The notes beneath the pieces are model-generated. The model had not been told where the DNA came from and made no database searches. It worked only from the letters and a program-made list of their open reading frames with translations. Both the position numbers and the translations under genes were made by a program. Of a stretch of 64,000 bases of DNA, positions 41,187-51,297 are shown piece after piece; positions within the stretch are counted from its first letter, which is position 1; the number at the start of each line of letters is the position of its first letter. Source of the stretch: Paenibacillus sp. PastM-3 (GTDB lineage Bacteria > Bacillota > Bacilli > Paenibacillales > Paenibacillaceae); the NCBI RefSeq assembly GCF_029893965.1, contig NZ_JARXXP010000017.1, forward strand, positions 90,562 to 154,561, in the 5' to 3' direction.

Positions 41187-42473
41187 ATGCTGGACATGAA
41201 CTGGATCAGGGAAAATCAAGAGCTTGTGAGAAATACGGCACTTTGGAAAAGAGTCGATCCCGCGCTGGACGAATTGCTGGAATGGGACGACAAGCGGCGT
41301 GTGCTGCTCCGCGATACTGAGCAGCACCGTGCGGAGCGAAACACGCTGAGCAAGGAGATCGAACAGCTGCTGCGCCGGGGCGAGCATGCTGCCGGTGAGC
41401 GGATCAAGGAGCAGGTGCGGGCGATTAATAGCTTGCTCGGAACACTGGAAGCGGACCTGGCGGAGGCCGAACACCGCTGCGGTGAACTGCAGCTGCTTGT
41501 CCCCAATCCCGTATCGGCCGACACGCCGATCGGCAAGGATGACAGCGAGAATGTGGAGCTGCGCCGCAGCGGTACGCTGCCGGAGTTCGGCTTCGCCCCG
41601 CGCGATCATGTCGAGCTGGGCGAGCTGCACGGCATCCTCGACATTCCGCGCGGTGTCAAAGCCGGCGGCCCGCGCAGCTATGTGCTGAAGGGCGCGGGGC
41701 TCGATCTCCATCTCGCCGTGCAGCGGCTGGCCCTGGACGTTCTGACCGGGCGCGGCTTCACCGCGATGGACGTGCCGGTCATTGTCCGTCCGGAGGCGCT
41801 GGAGCGGACCGGATTTTTCCCTGGCGGCCGGGATCAGACCTATGAGCTGAACGGCGAAAACCGCTGGCTGGCCGGCACCTCGGAAGTCTCGCTGGTCTCG
41901 CTGTACAGCGATGAGACCGTGGAGCTTGACGAGCCCATGCGGCTGGCAGGCATGTCGGCCTGCTTCCGCCGCGAGGTCGGCTCGGCGGGACGCGATGTGC
42001 GCGGCCTGTACCGGGTGCATCAGTTCTCGAAGATTGAGCAGGTTGTATTCTGCCGAAACGACCCGGAGGCTTCGGAGCAGATGCTGCAGGAGATTCTGGC
42101 CAACGCCGAGCATATTCTGCAGCTGCTGGAGCTGCCTTACCGCATTGTTGCGGTCTGCAGCGGCGACATGTCGCTCAAGACGCACAAGCAATACGATGTG
42201 GAGACCTGGATGCCCAGCCGGGATGCATTCGGCGAGACCCACTCGGCCTCGAACCTGCATGACTTCCAGGCCCGGCGCTCGAACATCCGCTACCGCGATG
42301 AGCACGGCCGCCTGCAATACTGCCATACGCTGAATAACACTGCCGTGGCTACACCGCGTATATTGATCCCGCTGCTGGAGAACCATCAGCAGGAGGATGG
42401 ATCGATATATATACCGGCAGCGCTGCGGAAATATATGAACGGGCTGGAGCGGCTGGAAGCACCGCAGGTGTAG
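41187..42473 (+). CDS. serS: Seryl-tRNA synthetase, atypical (possible second copy)
   Basis: A 428-residue class II synthetase. The N-terminal coiled-coil arm (about 28-100) is present. Motif 2 is FRREVGSAGRDVRGLYRVHQ (about 259-278), as in typical SerRS. Motif 3 is NNTAVATPRILIPLLEN (N383-N399), keeping the conserved arginine (R391) but departing from the usual NGSGLAVGRT form. The gene stands alone behind its own T-box, not near pdxST/dnaN where the housekeeping serS of related bacteria usually lies. It may be a paralogue, perhaps less sensitive to a seryl-adenylate-type inhibitor; that is inference. Confidence 0.9.
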   Translation: MLDMNWIRENQELVRNTALWKRVDPALDELLEWDDKRRVLLRDTEQHRAERNTLSKEIEQLLRRGEHAAGERIKEQVRAINSLLGTLEADLAEAEHRCGELQLLVPNPVSADTPIGKDDSENVELRRSGTLPEFGFAPRDHVELGELHGILDIPRGVKAGGPRSYVLKGAGLDLHLAVQRLALDVLTGRGFTAMDVPVIVRPEALERTGFFPGGRDQTYELNGENRWLAGTSEVSLVSLYSDETVELDEPMRLAGMSACFRREVGSAGRDVRGLYRVHQFSKIEQVVFCRNDPEASEQMLQEILANAEHILQLLELPYRIVAVCSGDMSLKTHKQYDVETWMPSRDAFGETHSASNLHDFQARRSNIRYRDEHGRLQYCHTLNNTAVATPRILIPLLENHQQEDGSIYIPAALRKYMNGLERLEAPQV

Positions 42474-42549
42474 CAGCTTATAGCACAGTTATAAGCTGGC
42501 TTAGAGCCGCACTGGACAGAGCACAATAGCTTCAGTTACCCGTTACAAA

Positions 42550-42588
42550 AGCAGCAGAGAGCGTTCCATATAACGCTGCTCTGCTGCT
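42550..42588 (+). terminator. Terminator after serS
   Basis: AGCAGCAGA-x-AGCG and CGCT-xx-TCTGCTGCT pair; followed by TTTCCCCT. Confidence 0.7.
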
Positions 42589-42983
42589 TTCCCCTATATT
42601 TCCCCTATAGCGGACATAACTGCACTTTTTACACTTAAAAAGCATGCCCCTCCCCCAACCCGGAAGCGGGATGATAAGTCATCCCCTAAATATAAACGCC
42701 AACCAAACATCACCAGCTGCTTTATATATTTTACGCATACATAACATTACTTTTACACATTCACTAGCTTCATTTTAAATTAGTACAGAAAACAGCTTGA
42801 TCATTCATAGATTTTCACTACATTCCCTAATGTTTTTGTGCATTTTATATAAACTTTCCATATTTTAATTTTATTTAATATAAAATTAATATATATTCAT
42901 GTGAGACAACCTTTCATTTTACAAACAGATGTTACACTTACTAGGTTGTAAATCATAGTTTGAGAGGAAGTGGGTTTAGAATA
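42589..42983. other. AT-rich upstream region of the large SLH protein
   Basis: About 395 bp, very AT-rich from 42720 onward. It presumably holds the promoter; I see no clear operator. A short direct repeat TTCCCCTATA occurs near 42590-42610. Confidence 0.45.
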
Positions 42984-45900
42984 ATGGTTATTTCTCACAG
43001 GTTGCAGAAATGGCTGTCCGCAGGACTGGCAATGCTGATGCTCATTGGCATCGTAGTGCCTGCCGGACAAGTGGCACAGGCAGCGACAGATAACAGCAAT
43101 ATTGTAATCTCACAGGTTTATGGTGCTGGTGGTAATGGTACTGGCAGCAACGCCGCAGAACTTAAGAATGATTTCATTGAATTATACAATCCCACTGATA
43201 AGGCAGTAAGCCTTGACGGGTGGAAGGTGCGTTATTCCAGCGCGACAGGCAATCTTGATGCACCGAAAACAGAATTCACTGCTCTAACGGGTACTATTGC
43301 TGCCAATGGATACTTTTTAATCCAGCAGGCGGCGGGAGCAGGCGGCACTAAAGATTTGCCGGCCCCAGATGTAATTGGCACCTTAGCAATGGGGGCTGCA
43401 AACGGAAAAGTTGACCTCGTAAACAGTGCTAATGTAAGCGTTGATCTGGTCGGCTATGGAACGGCCACCAATGTAGAAGGAACTGCCACTAATGCTCTGA
43501 GCAACACTACTGCAGCTATCCGCAAAGCTGCCGAAGGCGCCCCGACTGACAGCCGCGGTCTGGACACTGATAACAATGCTAACGACTTCGTAGTTCAAAC
43601 CCCGGATCCGCGTAACAGCAGCTACGGCATCAAGCAGGCTGTTGAGGCTGTAACCGCAGCACCGGCATCGGGTGCCTGGCCGCAAGGCACAGCAATTACC
43701 CTTAACACAGCCACAGTAGGCGCAACAGTCTATGCAGCAGTTTACATAGACGGTGCCTCAGCCGCATACACGCCGTACAGCGGACCTATCCAGCTGAACG
43801 CGCCGACGACAATTAAGGCTTATGCCTCTGTCGCAGATGACGTGTACAGCGCAGTGTCGACATTTGACTACACCCTCCTCACAAAGCAGAATATCTCCGC
43901 TGTAAGACCTGCGGAAAAAGGCGACAATGTATGGACTGAAGGCGTTGTTACACGCATCGACGGTGCAAAAACGTTCATTCAGGATGACACGGCAGGAATC
44001 GTACTGTACGGGTTCCCGGCTTTTGCACAGGTTGGTGACCGTGTAGAAGTTCAAGGAGCCATGGATATTTATAGTAATCTGCAGGAGCTTAAGACCGTTA
44101 CCGGCCTTACTTATAAGGTGACTGCTGAGAACGCAGGCGTTCCGGCTCCCAAGCTGATCACTGCTGCTGATCTTTCAGCGGCCAATGGTGAAGCTTTTGA
44201 AGCCCAGCTTGTCACGCTTAAAGATGTAACCATCGACAGCAAGGACGGAAGCACTGTCATTGCCAGTCAGGGCAATCAGACATTCACTATTTACTCCGGG
44301 CTCTCCCAACTGGCTGCCGGTAAGCATTTTGATCAGATTACCGGCGTAATTGAGCAATTCAATGCTACCTATCAATTCATTCCGCTTGGTGCAGAAAGCC
44401 TGGTTGAGGAGCTGTTCTCCGTAATAGCCAGCCCGGGTGCAGGCCCGATCATCATCGGCGGACAGGTAACGCTCTCCAGCCCTACTGCAGGAGCAGCAGT
44501 ACACTACACCACTGATGGCGCTACGCCGACAGCTTCAAGCCCGCTCTATTCAGCACCCATCACTGTGGACAAAGACATTGTGATCAAGGCAGTTGCTGTG
44601 CTAGGCGGCCAGACCAGCAAGGTCTATACGTTTGAATACAAAGCTTCGGAACAACCGCGTATCCATGATATTCAGGGCGAATCCCATACCTCCAGCTTTG
44701 CCGGACAAACGGTTACGGATGTGGAAGGTATCGTTACCGAGCTTGGATATACGTTTGCCAACGGCAATTATAAAGGCTTTTTCATCCAGGATCCTAAGCC
44801 TGACAATAACATCAACACCTCGGAAGGGATTTTCGTATACAGCACCAACGCCAGCCTGAAGCCCGCTATCGGGGATCATGTGGCCGTTACGGGTCTTGTG
44901 TCCGAGTACAATGAAGGAAGCAGCAGCAATCTGACTTCCACCCAGATTACACTCAGCTCGATTAAGACGATTGCAAAGAATGTAGAACTGCCTGCAGCGG
45001 TAGTGCTGGGCAAAGGCGGACGGATTATTCCGGACTCGATCATCGACAATGATGGTCTGACTCTTTTCCAGCCTTCTGAAGATGCTGCAGATTTCTACGA
45101 GTCCCTTGAAGGCATGCGGGTTACCCTGCCAACCCCGGCCATTATCAGCCCTTACTGGACAAGCGGTAGCGGAAATTCAATCGTTTATAACGTTCCTGTA
45201 CGGGTTGAAAACACATCCCAGGACGTTGTTACACCTGCCGGCGGCCTTGTGCTGAAGGGCACAGACAACCTTAATCCGCAGCGTCTCCTGATTGCTTACG
45301 GTAACCCTGGACAGGAAGTCGGTACAGGCGACAAGTTTAATGGGGATGTTACAGGTGTGATCGGCTACAACAACGGCAATTACAAGGTTATCCCGGGGAA
45401 CGGAAGCCTGCCGGGCATCACACCAAGCACCTTCAAGCAGGAAACTTCAACGATTACAGTCGATGAGGACAAGCTGCTGATTGCTTCCTACAACATCGAG
45501 AACTACTACCCGGGCGTAGGCACAGCAAAGATTCAGAAGCTGGCCGAATCCATCACTGTAAATATGAAAAAGCCGGATATCATCAGCGTTGTTGAAATGC
45601 AGGACAGCGACGGTGAAGGCAACAACGGTAATGTTGAAGCCAGTGCAGCCGAGCTGATTCAGGCGATTCAGGCAGCCGGAGGCCCGGCGTACACTTACGT
45701 TGATATTGCTCCGGTTAATAATGCAGACGGCGGGGCACCGGGCGGAAATATCCGTGTCGGCTTCCTTTACAATGCAGCGAGAGTCAAGCTGTCTGACAGC
45801 ATCAATGGTCAAAAGGGCAATGCAACCCAGGCTGTCGGCTACGACGCAGACGCTGATAAGCTTACCTACAATCCGGGAAGAATCGACCCGAATAATACTG

Positions 45901-48900
45901 CTTTTGCCAGCTCGCGCAAACCGCTTGCGGCTCAGTTTGAATTTAACGGTGAAAAAGTGATCGTCATCGCCAACCATTTCAACTCCAAATCCGGTGATAA
46001 CGGTCCATTCGGAAACGTGCAGCCGCCTGTGCTTTCAAGTGAAGCCCAGCGTCATAAAATTGCTGCAGTGGTGAACGGCTTTGTCAAAGAAGTTCTGACA
46101 GCTAACCCGTCTGCTAACATCGTCGCGCTTGGTGACCTTAACGATTTCCAGTTCACTCAGACGGCAACGATTCTAAAAGGCAACGAGCTCGATAACCTGA
46201 TCGACAAGCTGCCGCTGAACGAACGCTACACTTATACCTATGATGGCAACTCTCAGGTGCTTGACCATCTGCTGGTGAGCAAAAATCTCACAGCCTCCGC
46301 CGAGATTGATGTCGTGCATCTCAATGCCGACTTCCCGGAATCACGCGGAAGAGTCTCCGACCATGATCCGGTTCTGGCACAGCTTGACCTGAATGCAGAC
46401 TTCTCCCTGAGAGTCCTGCACACGAATGACACGCACAGCCATCTGGAAACCGTCGTTAAACGGATGACGGCAATCAAACAGGAACGCACCGGCAACTCCA
46501 TCCTGCTCGATGCAGGGGATGTATTCTCCGGCACCCTGTACTTTACCAAATTTGAAGGACTGGCTGACCTGGAGTTCATGAACTACATCGGCTACGATGC
46601 CATGACCTTCGGGAATCATGAGTTTGATAAAGGACTGCCGACGCTCAGAGCCTTCATCGACGAGGCAGAATTCCCGTTCATCAGCTCCAATATTGATTTC
46701 ATTACCAAAAACAATGAGCTGAAGGATATTTTCGTTAACAAGGTGGGCGGTTCAGATTCAGCTACTCCGGTAGAGGACGGCCACATCTATCCATCCGTTA
46801 TTAAAGAAGTATACGGTGAAAAAGTCGGGATCTTCGGCCTGACCACTGAAGATACTGTCGGTCTCTCCTCACCGGGCGACAACATCGCCTTCAAGGATTA
46901 CAAGACCAGCGCCGAGAACACGGTGAAAGCCCTGCAGGCACTGGGCATTAACAAAATTATTGCCGTATCCCACCTGGGCTACAATGTAGACCAGAAGCTG
47001 GCTGTGGAGGTTGCAGGCATCGACGTAATCGTCGGCGGCCACACCCACACCAAGCTGGATGCTCCGGTTGTCTTCAACGCTGACACCGAGCCGACTCTGA
47101 TCGTACAGACCGGTGAATACGGCACGTACCTCGGTGAGCTCGATGTGAACTTCGACGACGAAGGCGTCATCACAACGTACAACGGCAAGCTGATCGACAC
47201 GACAAAATATGCGGAAGACGCGACTGCCAAAGCGATGCTCGTGAAATACGACGCTGAGCTGGCAGAAATCCGTCAGACCGTAGTCGGCAAAACCGATGTT
47301 CCGCTCGTTTACGACCGGATGATCAACGGCAAGCTGACCCGGGTGGTCCGCAATGAAGAGACCAACCTCGGAAACCTGATTGCCGACAGCATCAATGTTA
47401 AAGCGAAAGAACTGGTAAGCAAGCTGATTTCTGAATCCGAGCAGACCGCGATCAAGGGCTACGTAGCCATTCAGAACGGCGGCGGTATCCGCGCCGGGAT
47501 TGATCAAGGCGACATCACCCTTGGTGAAGTGCTGACGGTCATGCCATTCTCCAACAGCCTGGTTGCCCTGAAGGTAACCGGACAGGAAATCATCGCTGCC
47601 CTGGAGAACGGCGTCAGCGGACTGGAAAGTGATCAAGGCCGCTTCGCTCAAGTCTCTGGCATGCGCTACACCTACGATTCCACCAAAAAGCCGGAAATCG
47701 TCAATGCCACAACCAATGTGGTTGAACAGGTCGGTGAGCGTATCGTCTCTGTAGAGATCAAGCAGGCCGATGGCAGTTATACTGCTATTGATCCTAAAGC
47801 TTACTACATCCTGTCCACCAACTCGTTCATGGCCGGCGGCGGTGACTTCTACCGTTCCCTGGCAGCCGCTAAGGCAGACGGACGTTACTATGAGCTGTAT
47901 CTGCCGGACTATGAAGTCTTCACAGACTATCTGGCACAGGTTGGAACGGTAAACAATGCTACAGAAGGACGCATCACGGATCTGAAGGGTGCAACGCCTA
48001 CACCATCACCAACTCCGGGCAATCCTTCAAATGGCGGAGGACCGGTGGCAACACCAACACCTGCTTCGACAGCTACACCGGCACCAACGGCTGCGCCGCA
48101 GGTAACAACCCTTACAGCCGAGACACTGACTGCCCAGTTCGCAGCGCTGCCTGCAGGCAGCAATGAGCTGGTGATCCCGCTGGCTTCTACAACAGGCGGA
48201 GCCCAGGCTGTACTTCCGGCCAGCGTGCTGATCCAGCAGGCTGCAGCCAACCCGGCAGCAGTGCTTACCTTCAATACGACCGACGGAACCTCTTATTCGC
48301 TTCCGCTCAGTCTTTTGAACGGAACTGCACTCACTGCACAGCTTGGCACAAGTAACTTTACAATTACAGTATCCATTCTGCCGGCCAGCACCACTGTGCT
48401 GAGCAGTTTGAATCAGGCCGTAGCGGCACAAGCAGGTTCAGTCTCCCTGGCAGCACCGGTAATTGAGTTCTCCCTTTCCGCTCAGGCCGGTAATAACAGC
48501 GTACCGCTGAACAGCTTTGGCAGCACCTATGTAAGCCGCACAATCAAGGCAACACAATCATTGAATCCGGACAATGCAACTGCTGTCTCCTTTGATCCGG
48601 TAACCGGCAAGCTCTCGTTCGTGCCTTCCGTATTCACTACCCAGGCTGACGGAACTACCGCAGTTACCATCAAACGTAACAGCAACAGCTATTACACCGT
48701 TGTCCAGTCCAGTAAGACATTCGGAGATATCACCAGCCATTGGGCCAAATCGGCTATTGATCTCCTCGCATCCAAGCTGATTATCACCGGAACAAGCGAT
48801 ACTGCCTTCTCACCTTCACAAGCGGTGACCCGTGCAGAATTCGCTGCCCTGATTACCCGTTCACTCGGCCTGGCAACGGTGAGCAGCGGCACTATATTCA

Positions 48901-49271
48901 GTGATGTCAATGCAGGCGCATGGTATGCGGATGCTGTACACACCGCAGCGGCTGCAGGACTGATCACCGGTTATACTGACGGCAGCTTCAAGCCGAACAG
49001 CCCGATCACCCGTCAGGAGATGGCTGCGATTCTGTCCAAAGCCATGAAATACACCGGCAAATCACTGAACAGTGACCCTGCGGAGCTGGTCAAATTCAGC
49101 GATGCCGCTTCCCTTCCTGCCTGGTCTCAGACGGCAGTAGCCGAAATTGCTGCTGAGGGCATTATCCAGGGACTGCCGGACGGCTCGTTCGCTCCGCAGA
49201 AATCAGCTACCCGTGCGGAAGCTGCAACGATGCTGGAGAAGACCCTGCTGGCGCTTGGCTTTATCAACTAA
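42984..49271 (+). CDS. S-layer-anchored nuclease/5'-nucleotidase multidomain protein
   Basis: A 2,095-residue exported protein. Order: signal peptide (ending AQA about 35); lamin-tail domain (about 40-200); two chitobiase-C-like beta domains (about 225-295, 483-550), each before an OB-like segment (about 300-480, 556-815); an endonuclease/exonuclease/phosphatase domain (about 829-1126; ASYNIENYY, VVEMQD, GDLNDF, SDHDPV); a 5'-nucleotidase metallophosphatase plus C-terminal domain (about 1142-1660; LHTNDTHSH, DAGDVFSG, GNHEFD, GGHTHT, NGGGIR); a Thr/Pro linker; a beta domain; three SLH repeats (about 1912-2095). All listed catalytic motifs are intact, so one chain could cut extracellular nucleic acid and dephosphorylate the nucleotides. 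ATG 42984 preferred; TTG 42960 is possible. Confidence 0.92.
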   Translation: MVISHRLQKWLSAGLAMLMLIGIVVPAGQVAQAATDNSNIVISQVYGAGGNGTGSNAAELKNDFIELYNPTDKAVSLDGWKVRYSSATGNLDAPKTEFTALTGTIAANGYFLIQQAAGAGGTKDLPAPDVIGTLAMGAANGKVDLVNSANVSVDLVGYGTATNVEGTATNALSNTTAAIRKAAEGAPTDSRGLDTDNNANDFVVQTPDPRNSSYGIKQAVEAVTAAPASGAWPQGTAITLNTATVGATVYAAVYIDGASAAYTPYSGPIQLNAPTTIKAYASVADDVYSAVSTFDYTLLTKQNISAVRPAEKGDNVWTEGVVTRIDGAKTFIQDDTAGIVLYGFPAFAQVGDRVEVQGAMDIYSNLQELKTVTGLTYKVTAENAGVPAPKLITAADLSAANGEAFEAQLVTLKDVTIDSKDGSTVIASQGNQTFTIYSGLSQLAAGKHFDQITGVIEQFNATYQFIPLGAESLVEELFSVIASPGAGPIIIGGQVTLSSPTAGAAVHYTTDGATPTASSPLYSAPITVDKDIVIKAVAVLGGQTSKVYTFEYKASEQPRIHDIQGESHTSSFAGQTVTDVEGIVTELGYTFANGNYKGFFIQDPKPDNNINTSEGIFVYSTNASLKPAIGDHVAVTGLVSEYNEGSSSNLTSTQITLSSIKTIAKNVELPAAVVLGKGGRIIPDSIIDNDGLTLFQPSEDAADFYESLEGMRVTLPTPAIISPYWTSGSGNSIVYNVPVRVENTSQDVVTPAGGLVLKGTDNLNPQRLLIAYGNPGQEVGTGDKFNGDVTGVIGYNNGNYKVIPGNGSLPGITPSTFKQETSTITVDEDKLLIASYNIENYYPGVGTAKIQKLAESITVNMKKPDIISVVEMQDSDGEGNNGNVEASAAELIQAIQAAGGPAYTYVDIAPVNNADGGAPGGNIRVGFLYNAARVKLSDSINGQKGNATQAVGYDADADKLTYNPGRIDPNNTAFASSRKPLAAQFEFNGEKVIVIANHFNSKSGDNGPFGNVQPPVLSSEAQRHKIAAVVNGFVKEVLTANPSANIVALGDLNDFQFTQTATILKGNELDNLIDKLPLNERYTYTYDGNSQVLDHLLVSKNLTASAEIDVVHLNADFPESRGRVSDHDPVLAQLDLNADFSLRVLHTNDTHSHLETVVKRMTAIKQERTGNSILLDAGDVFSGTLYFTKFEGLADLEFMNYIGYDAMTFGNHEFDKGLPTLRAFIDEAEFPFISSNIDFITKNNELKDIFVNKVGGSDSATPVEDGHIYPSVIKEVYGEKVGIFGLTTEDTVGLSSPGDNIAFKDYKTSAENTVKALQALGINKIIAVSHLGYNVDQKLAVEVAGIDVIVGGHTHTKLDAPVVFNADTEPTLIVQTGEYGTYLGELDVNFDDEGVITTYNGKLIDTTKYAEDATAKAMLVKYDAELAEIRQTVVGKTDVPLVYDRMINGKLTRVVRNEETNLGNLIADSINVKAKELVSKLISESEQTAIKGYVAIQNGGGIRAGIDQGDITLGEVLTVMPFSNSLVALKVTGQEIIAALENGVSGLESDQGRFAQVSGMRYTYDSTKKPEIVNATTNVVEQVGERIVSVEIKQADGSYTAIDPKAYYILSTNSFMAGGGDFYRSLAAAKADGRYYELYLPDYEVFTDYLAQVGTVNNATEGRITDLKGATPTPSPTPGNPSNGGGPVATPTPASTATPAPTAAPQVTTLTAETLTAQFAALPAGSNELVIPLASTTGGAQAVLPASVLIQQAAANPAAVLTFNTTDGTSYSLPLSLLNGTALTAQLGTSNFTITVSILPASTTVLSSLNQAVAAQAGSVSLAAPVIEFSLSAQAGNNSVPLNSFGSTYVSRTIKATQSLNPDNATAVSFDPVTGKLSFVPSVFTTQADGTTAVTIKRNSNSYYTVVQSSKTFGDITSHWAKSAIDLLASKLIITGTSDTAFSPSQAVTRAEFAALITRSLGLATVSSGTIFSDVNAGAWYADAVHTAAAAGLITGYTDGSFKPNSPITRQEMAAILSKAMKYTGKSLNSDPAELVKFSDAASLPAWSQTAVAEIAAEGIIQGLPDGSFAPQKSATRAEAATMLEKTLLALGFIN

Positions 49272-49290
49272 CAGCTGCGTAGCCACATGT

Positions 49291-49346
49291 AAAGAGGCGG
49301 TTCCCCCGGATGTGAATAGCATCCGGCAGGAGCCGCCTCTTTTTTT
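49291..49346. terminator. Bidirectional terminator after the SLH protein
   Basis: AAAGAGGCGG and CCGCCTCTTTTTTT with an inner CCGGATG/CATCCGG stem, between convergent genes. Confidence 0.92.
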
Positions 49347-49359
49347 TGACGCAAAAGTA

Positions 49360-50505
49360 TTATTTAGCCGCTGCTACCGGCACAGTTACTTCTAACTCCG
49401 GAATATACTCGACCCGCACATTCCCCCGGGCATCCAGCTGAAACTCACTTGTGCTGCCCTCTTTGTACACAAAGTGATACGGTTTTAAGGTAATCGATTG
49501 CGGAACCGACCCCAACGGCGCAAACCGCGAGTCCTCTACTAACACATTGCCGCCCGAAGCGTTCGTTCCGTTTCCTGACAGCATCTGGATTATGTTCCCC
49601 TGATCATCAAACAGCTCGTATCCGATACTGCCGCCGCTGCTGTGCATTTCGGATATCGTCATGCCGTCCAGCTCCAGCCGGGTCGTTATATTGGTTGTCA
49701 CCGGTGTCAGCTCAACCTTGTCCACCTGCATCGTAACATTCCCGGAATGACGGACCACGGAAGGCGCCAGCACCAGATTGTCCCTTGTATTTAGCTCCAC
49801 CGGAATATCGAGCAGAAATGGCTCTTCTATCCCCGTCACTCTAAACTGCAAGCCCAGCTCGAACTGCTCCGGAAACGCCTGCCCGCCTTGATTACGCAGA
49901 TCCGAAAATTCCAGCACCAGCTTATCACTGTCCGGAACCGGGAAAAGAAACGGACCGATGCTGCTGCCATAAGGAGCATAATCATTCAGCGGCAACCCGT
50001 TAATGGACAGCTCAACGTCAGTCATGGCTTCCTGCAAAGACCCGTTCTGCCCCGCTGCTCCTGAAGCCGGTGCTGTGCGCTCAAGCCCAACGGACACCCG
50101 TATTCCGTCAAAAGCTACCGCCGTCGCCGCTACGCTCACCCCGCCCTGCGTATCGCTTACTCCCGGATCGCTGTATAAGCCCTGCTCATCAGCAGCCCGT
50201 AGCCCGAGATCACCGGCCAGCTGGAATACCCGCTCCATCCCGGGAATATGCTTCAGCGCTTCTGCCGCCGCCGGAGAAATCAGGCCGGTTCCTGCAACTG
50301 CAGTCATGATAAGTACAGCCGCCGCCACCGCTGCAGCTGGCTTCCGCCATCCCCGCCGCCCTGACGCTGCCTCCCAGCTCACCTGCCTCCGCTTCTGGTC
50401 ATACCGGTCCATAACCCCGCGGGTCAGATCAATCTCAGCAGGAGTGTCCCGGATCATCTGCTCAAGCCGCCCCAATTCCTTATCCTCTATCGCTGTGCGG
50501 TTCAC
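49360..50505 (-). CDS. DUF4179-type membrane protein, probable anti-sigma partner
   Basis: A 381-residue single-pass membrane protein: cytoplasmic N-terminus of about 55 residues (ELGRLEQMIRDTPAEIDLT), one helix (about 55-77, AAAVAAAVLIMTAVAGTGLI), and a large extracytoplasmic beta-rich domain. Layout and position directly after an ECF sigma gene match DUF4179 proteins regarded as anti-sigma or sigma-linked factors. Start GTG 50505 after GGGGGAG, overlapping the sigma gene by 26 bp. Anti-sigma function is inferred from coupling. Confidence 0.8.
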   Translation of the reverse strand: MNRTAIEDKELGRLEQMIRDTPAEIDLTRGVMDRYDQKRRQVSWEAASGRRGWRKPAAAVAAAVLIMTAVAGTGLISPAAAEALKHIPGMERVFQLAGDLGLRAADEQGLYSDPGVSDTQGGVSVAATAVAFDGIRVSVGLERTAPASGAAGQNGSLQEAMTDVELSINGLPLNDYAPYGSSIGPFLFPVPDSDKLVLEFSDLRNQGGQAFPEQFELGLQFRVTGIEEPFLLDIPVELNTRDNLVLAPSVVRHSGNVTMQVDKVELTPVTTNITTRLELDGMTISEMHSSGGSIGYELFDDQGNIIQMLSGNGTNASGGNVLVEDSRFAPLGSVPQSITLKPYHFVYKEGSTSEFQLDARGNVRVEYIPELEVTVPVAAAK

Positions 50506-51079
50506 CAAGCCTGATCTCCCCCTTCGTTTTTTGCCGGCCCAGCTTGTCCCGCAGACGCTCATATTTCTTGCGGACTCTGGCCGGATTCATCCCTACAATA
50601 ACCGCTATCTGTTCAAAATTGTACTGCTCAAGCGCCCGCAGCAGCAGAATCTGCCGTTCCTCAGGATTCAGCCGGGCAAGCAGCTCATGAATCTTGTCTG
50701 TAAGCACAGGCCGGCTTCCCTCCGTCTCAGCCTCGGCTTGCTGCTGCCTGTACATGGCGAACAGCTTGAAGCCCTTGCTCCGCCTTTTAAGCAGGTCTGT
50801 ACAATGATTCCTTGCAATTCTGTACAGCCATGCGGAAAAGGATACCGTCTGCCTGAAGCCGCCGATATGCTCAAGTGCTTTAATAAAAATGTCCTGCGCA
50901 GCATCCTCCGCCTCTTCCCGGCTTCCCAGCAGATAGTAGCAATACAAATAAATCGGACGCTGAAAGTGCTCAATAATCGTACTGTAGGCCTGCACATGAC
51001 CTTGCAGCACCTGCTCTACGATCACTGCAAGCTCACCGTCTTCCCACGCGTTTCTCCCCGGATGTGCCGGCTCCTTCAT
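50480..51079 (-). CDS. ECF (sigma-70 family, group 4) sigma factor
   Basis: A 199-residue extracytoplasmic-function sigma factor. Region 2: YLYCYYLLGSREEAEDAAQD followed by IFIKALEHIGGF and FSAWLYRIARNHCTDLLKRR; region 4: LNPEERQILLLRALEQYNFE then QIAVIVGMNPARVRKKYERL. It directs RNA polymerase to a small stress regulon, normally held by the downstream membrane protein. Target promoters were not identified in the window. Confidence 0.93.
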   Translation of the reverse strand: MKEPAHPGRNAWEDGELAVIVEQVLQGHVQAYSTIIEHFQRPIYLYCYYLLGSREEAEDAAQDIFIKALEHIGGFRQTVSFSAWLYRIARNHCTDLLKRRSKGFKLFAMYRQQQAEAETEGSRPVLTDKIHELLARLNPEERQILLLRALEQYNFEQIAVIVGMNPARVRKKYERLRDKLGRQKTKGEIRLGEPHSDRG

Positions 51080-51228
51080 AAGCTCCTCCCCTCTCTTTGC
51101 CTATATAACTGAAAAAGAATGTGTTTTGTGACATGGATGAAAAAGTTGGCTGTTAAACCTGCTGCGGGCAAACGCATTATTATTGCTTGAAAGTTCCAAT
51201 CAGTTCGCTTATACTAAAACAAATTAGT

Positions 51229-51248
51229 TGTTCTATATTTATAGAACA
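51229..51248. promoter_or_regulatory. 20-bp palindrome upstream of the ArsR-type regulator
   Basis: TGTTCTAT-ATTT-ATAGAACA, perfect 8-bp arms, 50 bp before the regulator's start codon. A good candidate autoregulatory operator. Confidence 0.55.
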
Positions 51249-51297
51249 TATTTAGACGGATCAGATATCTTATTTTTTTTGAAATGGGGAACACGCT

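Noticed and set aside
42915..42955. TTTACA and TTACAC words as PhoP boxes before the nuclease/nucleotidase gene
   Set aside because: The words are not spaced 11 bp apart as PhoP direct repeats require.
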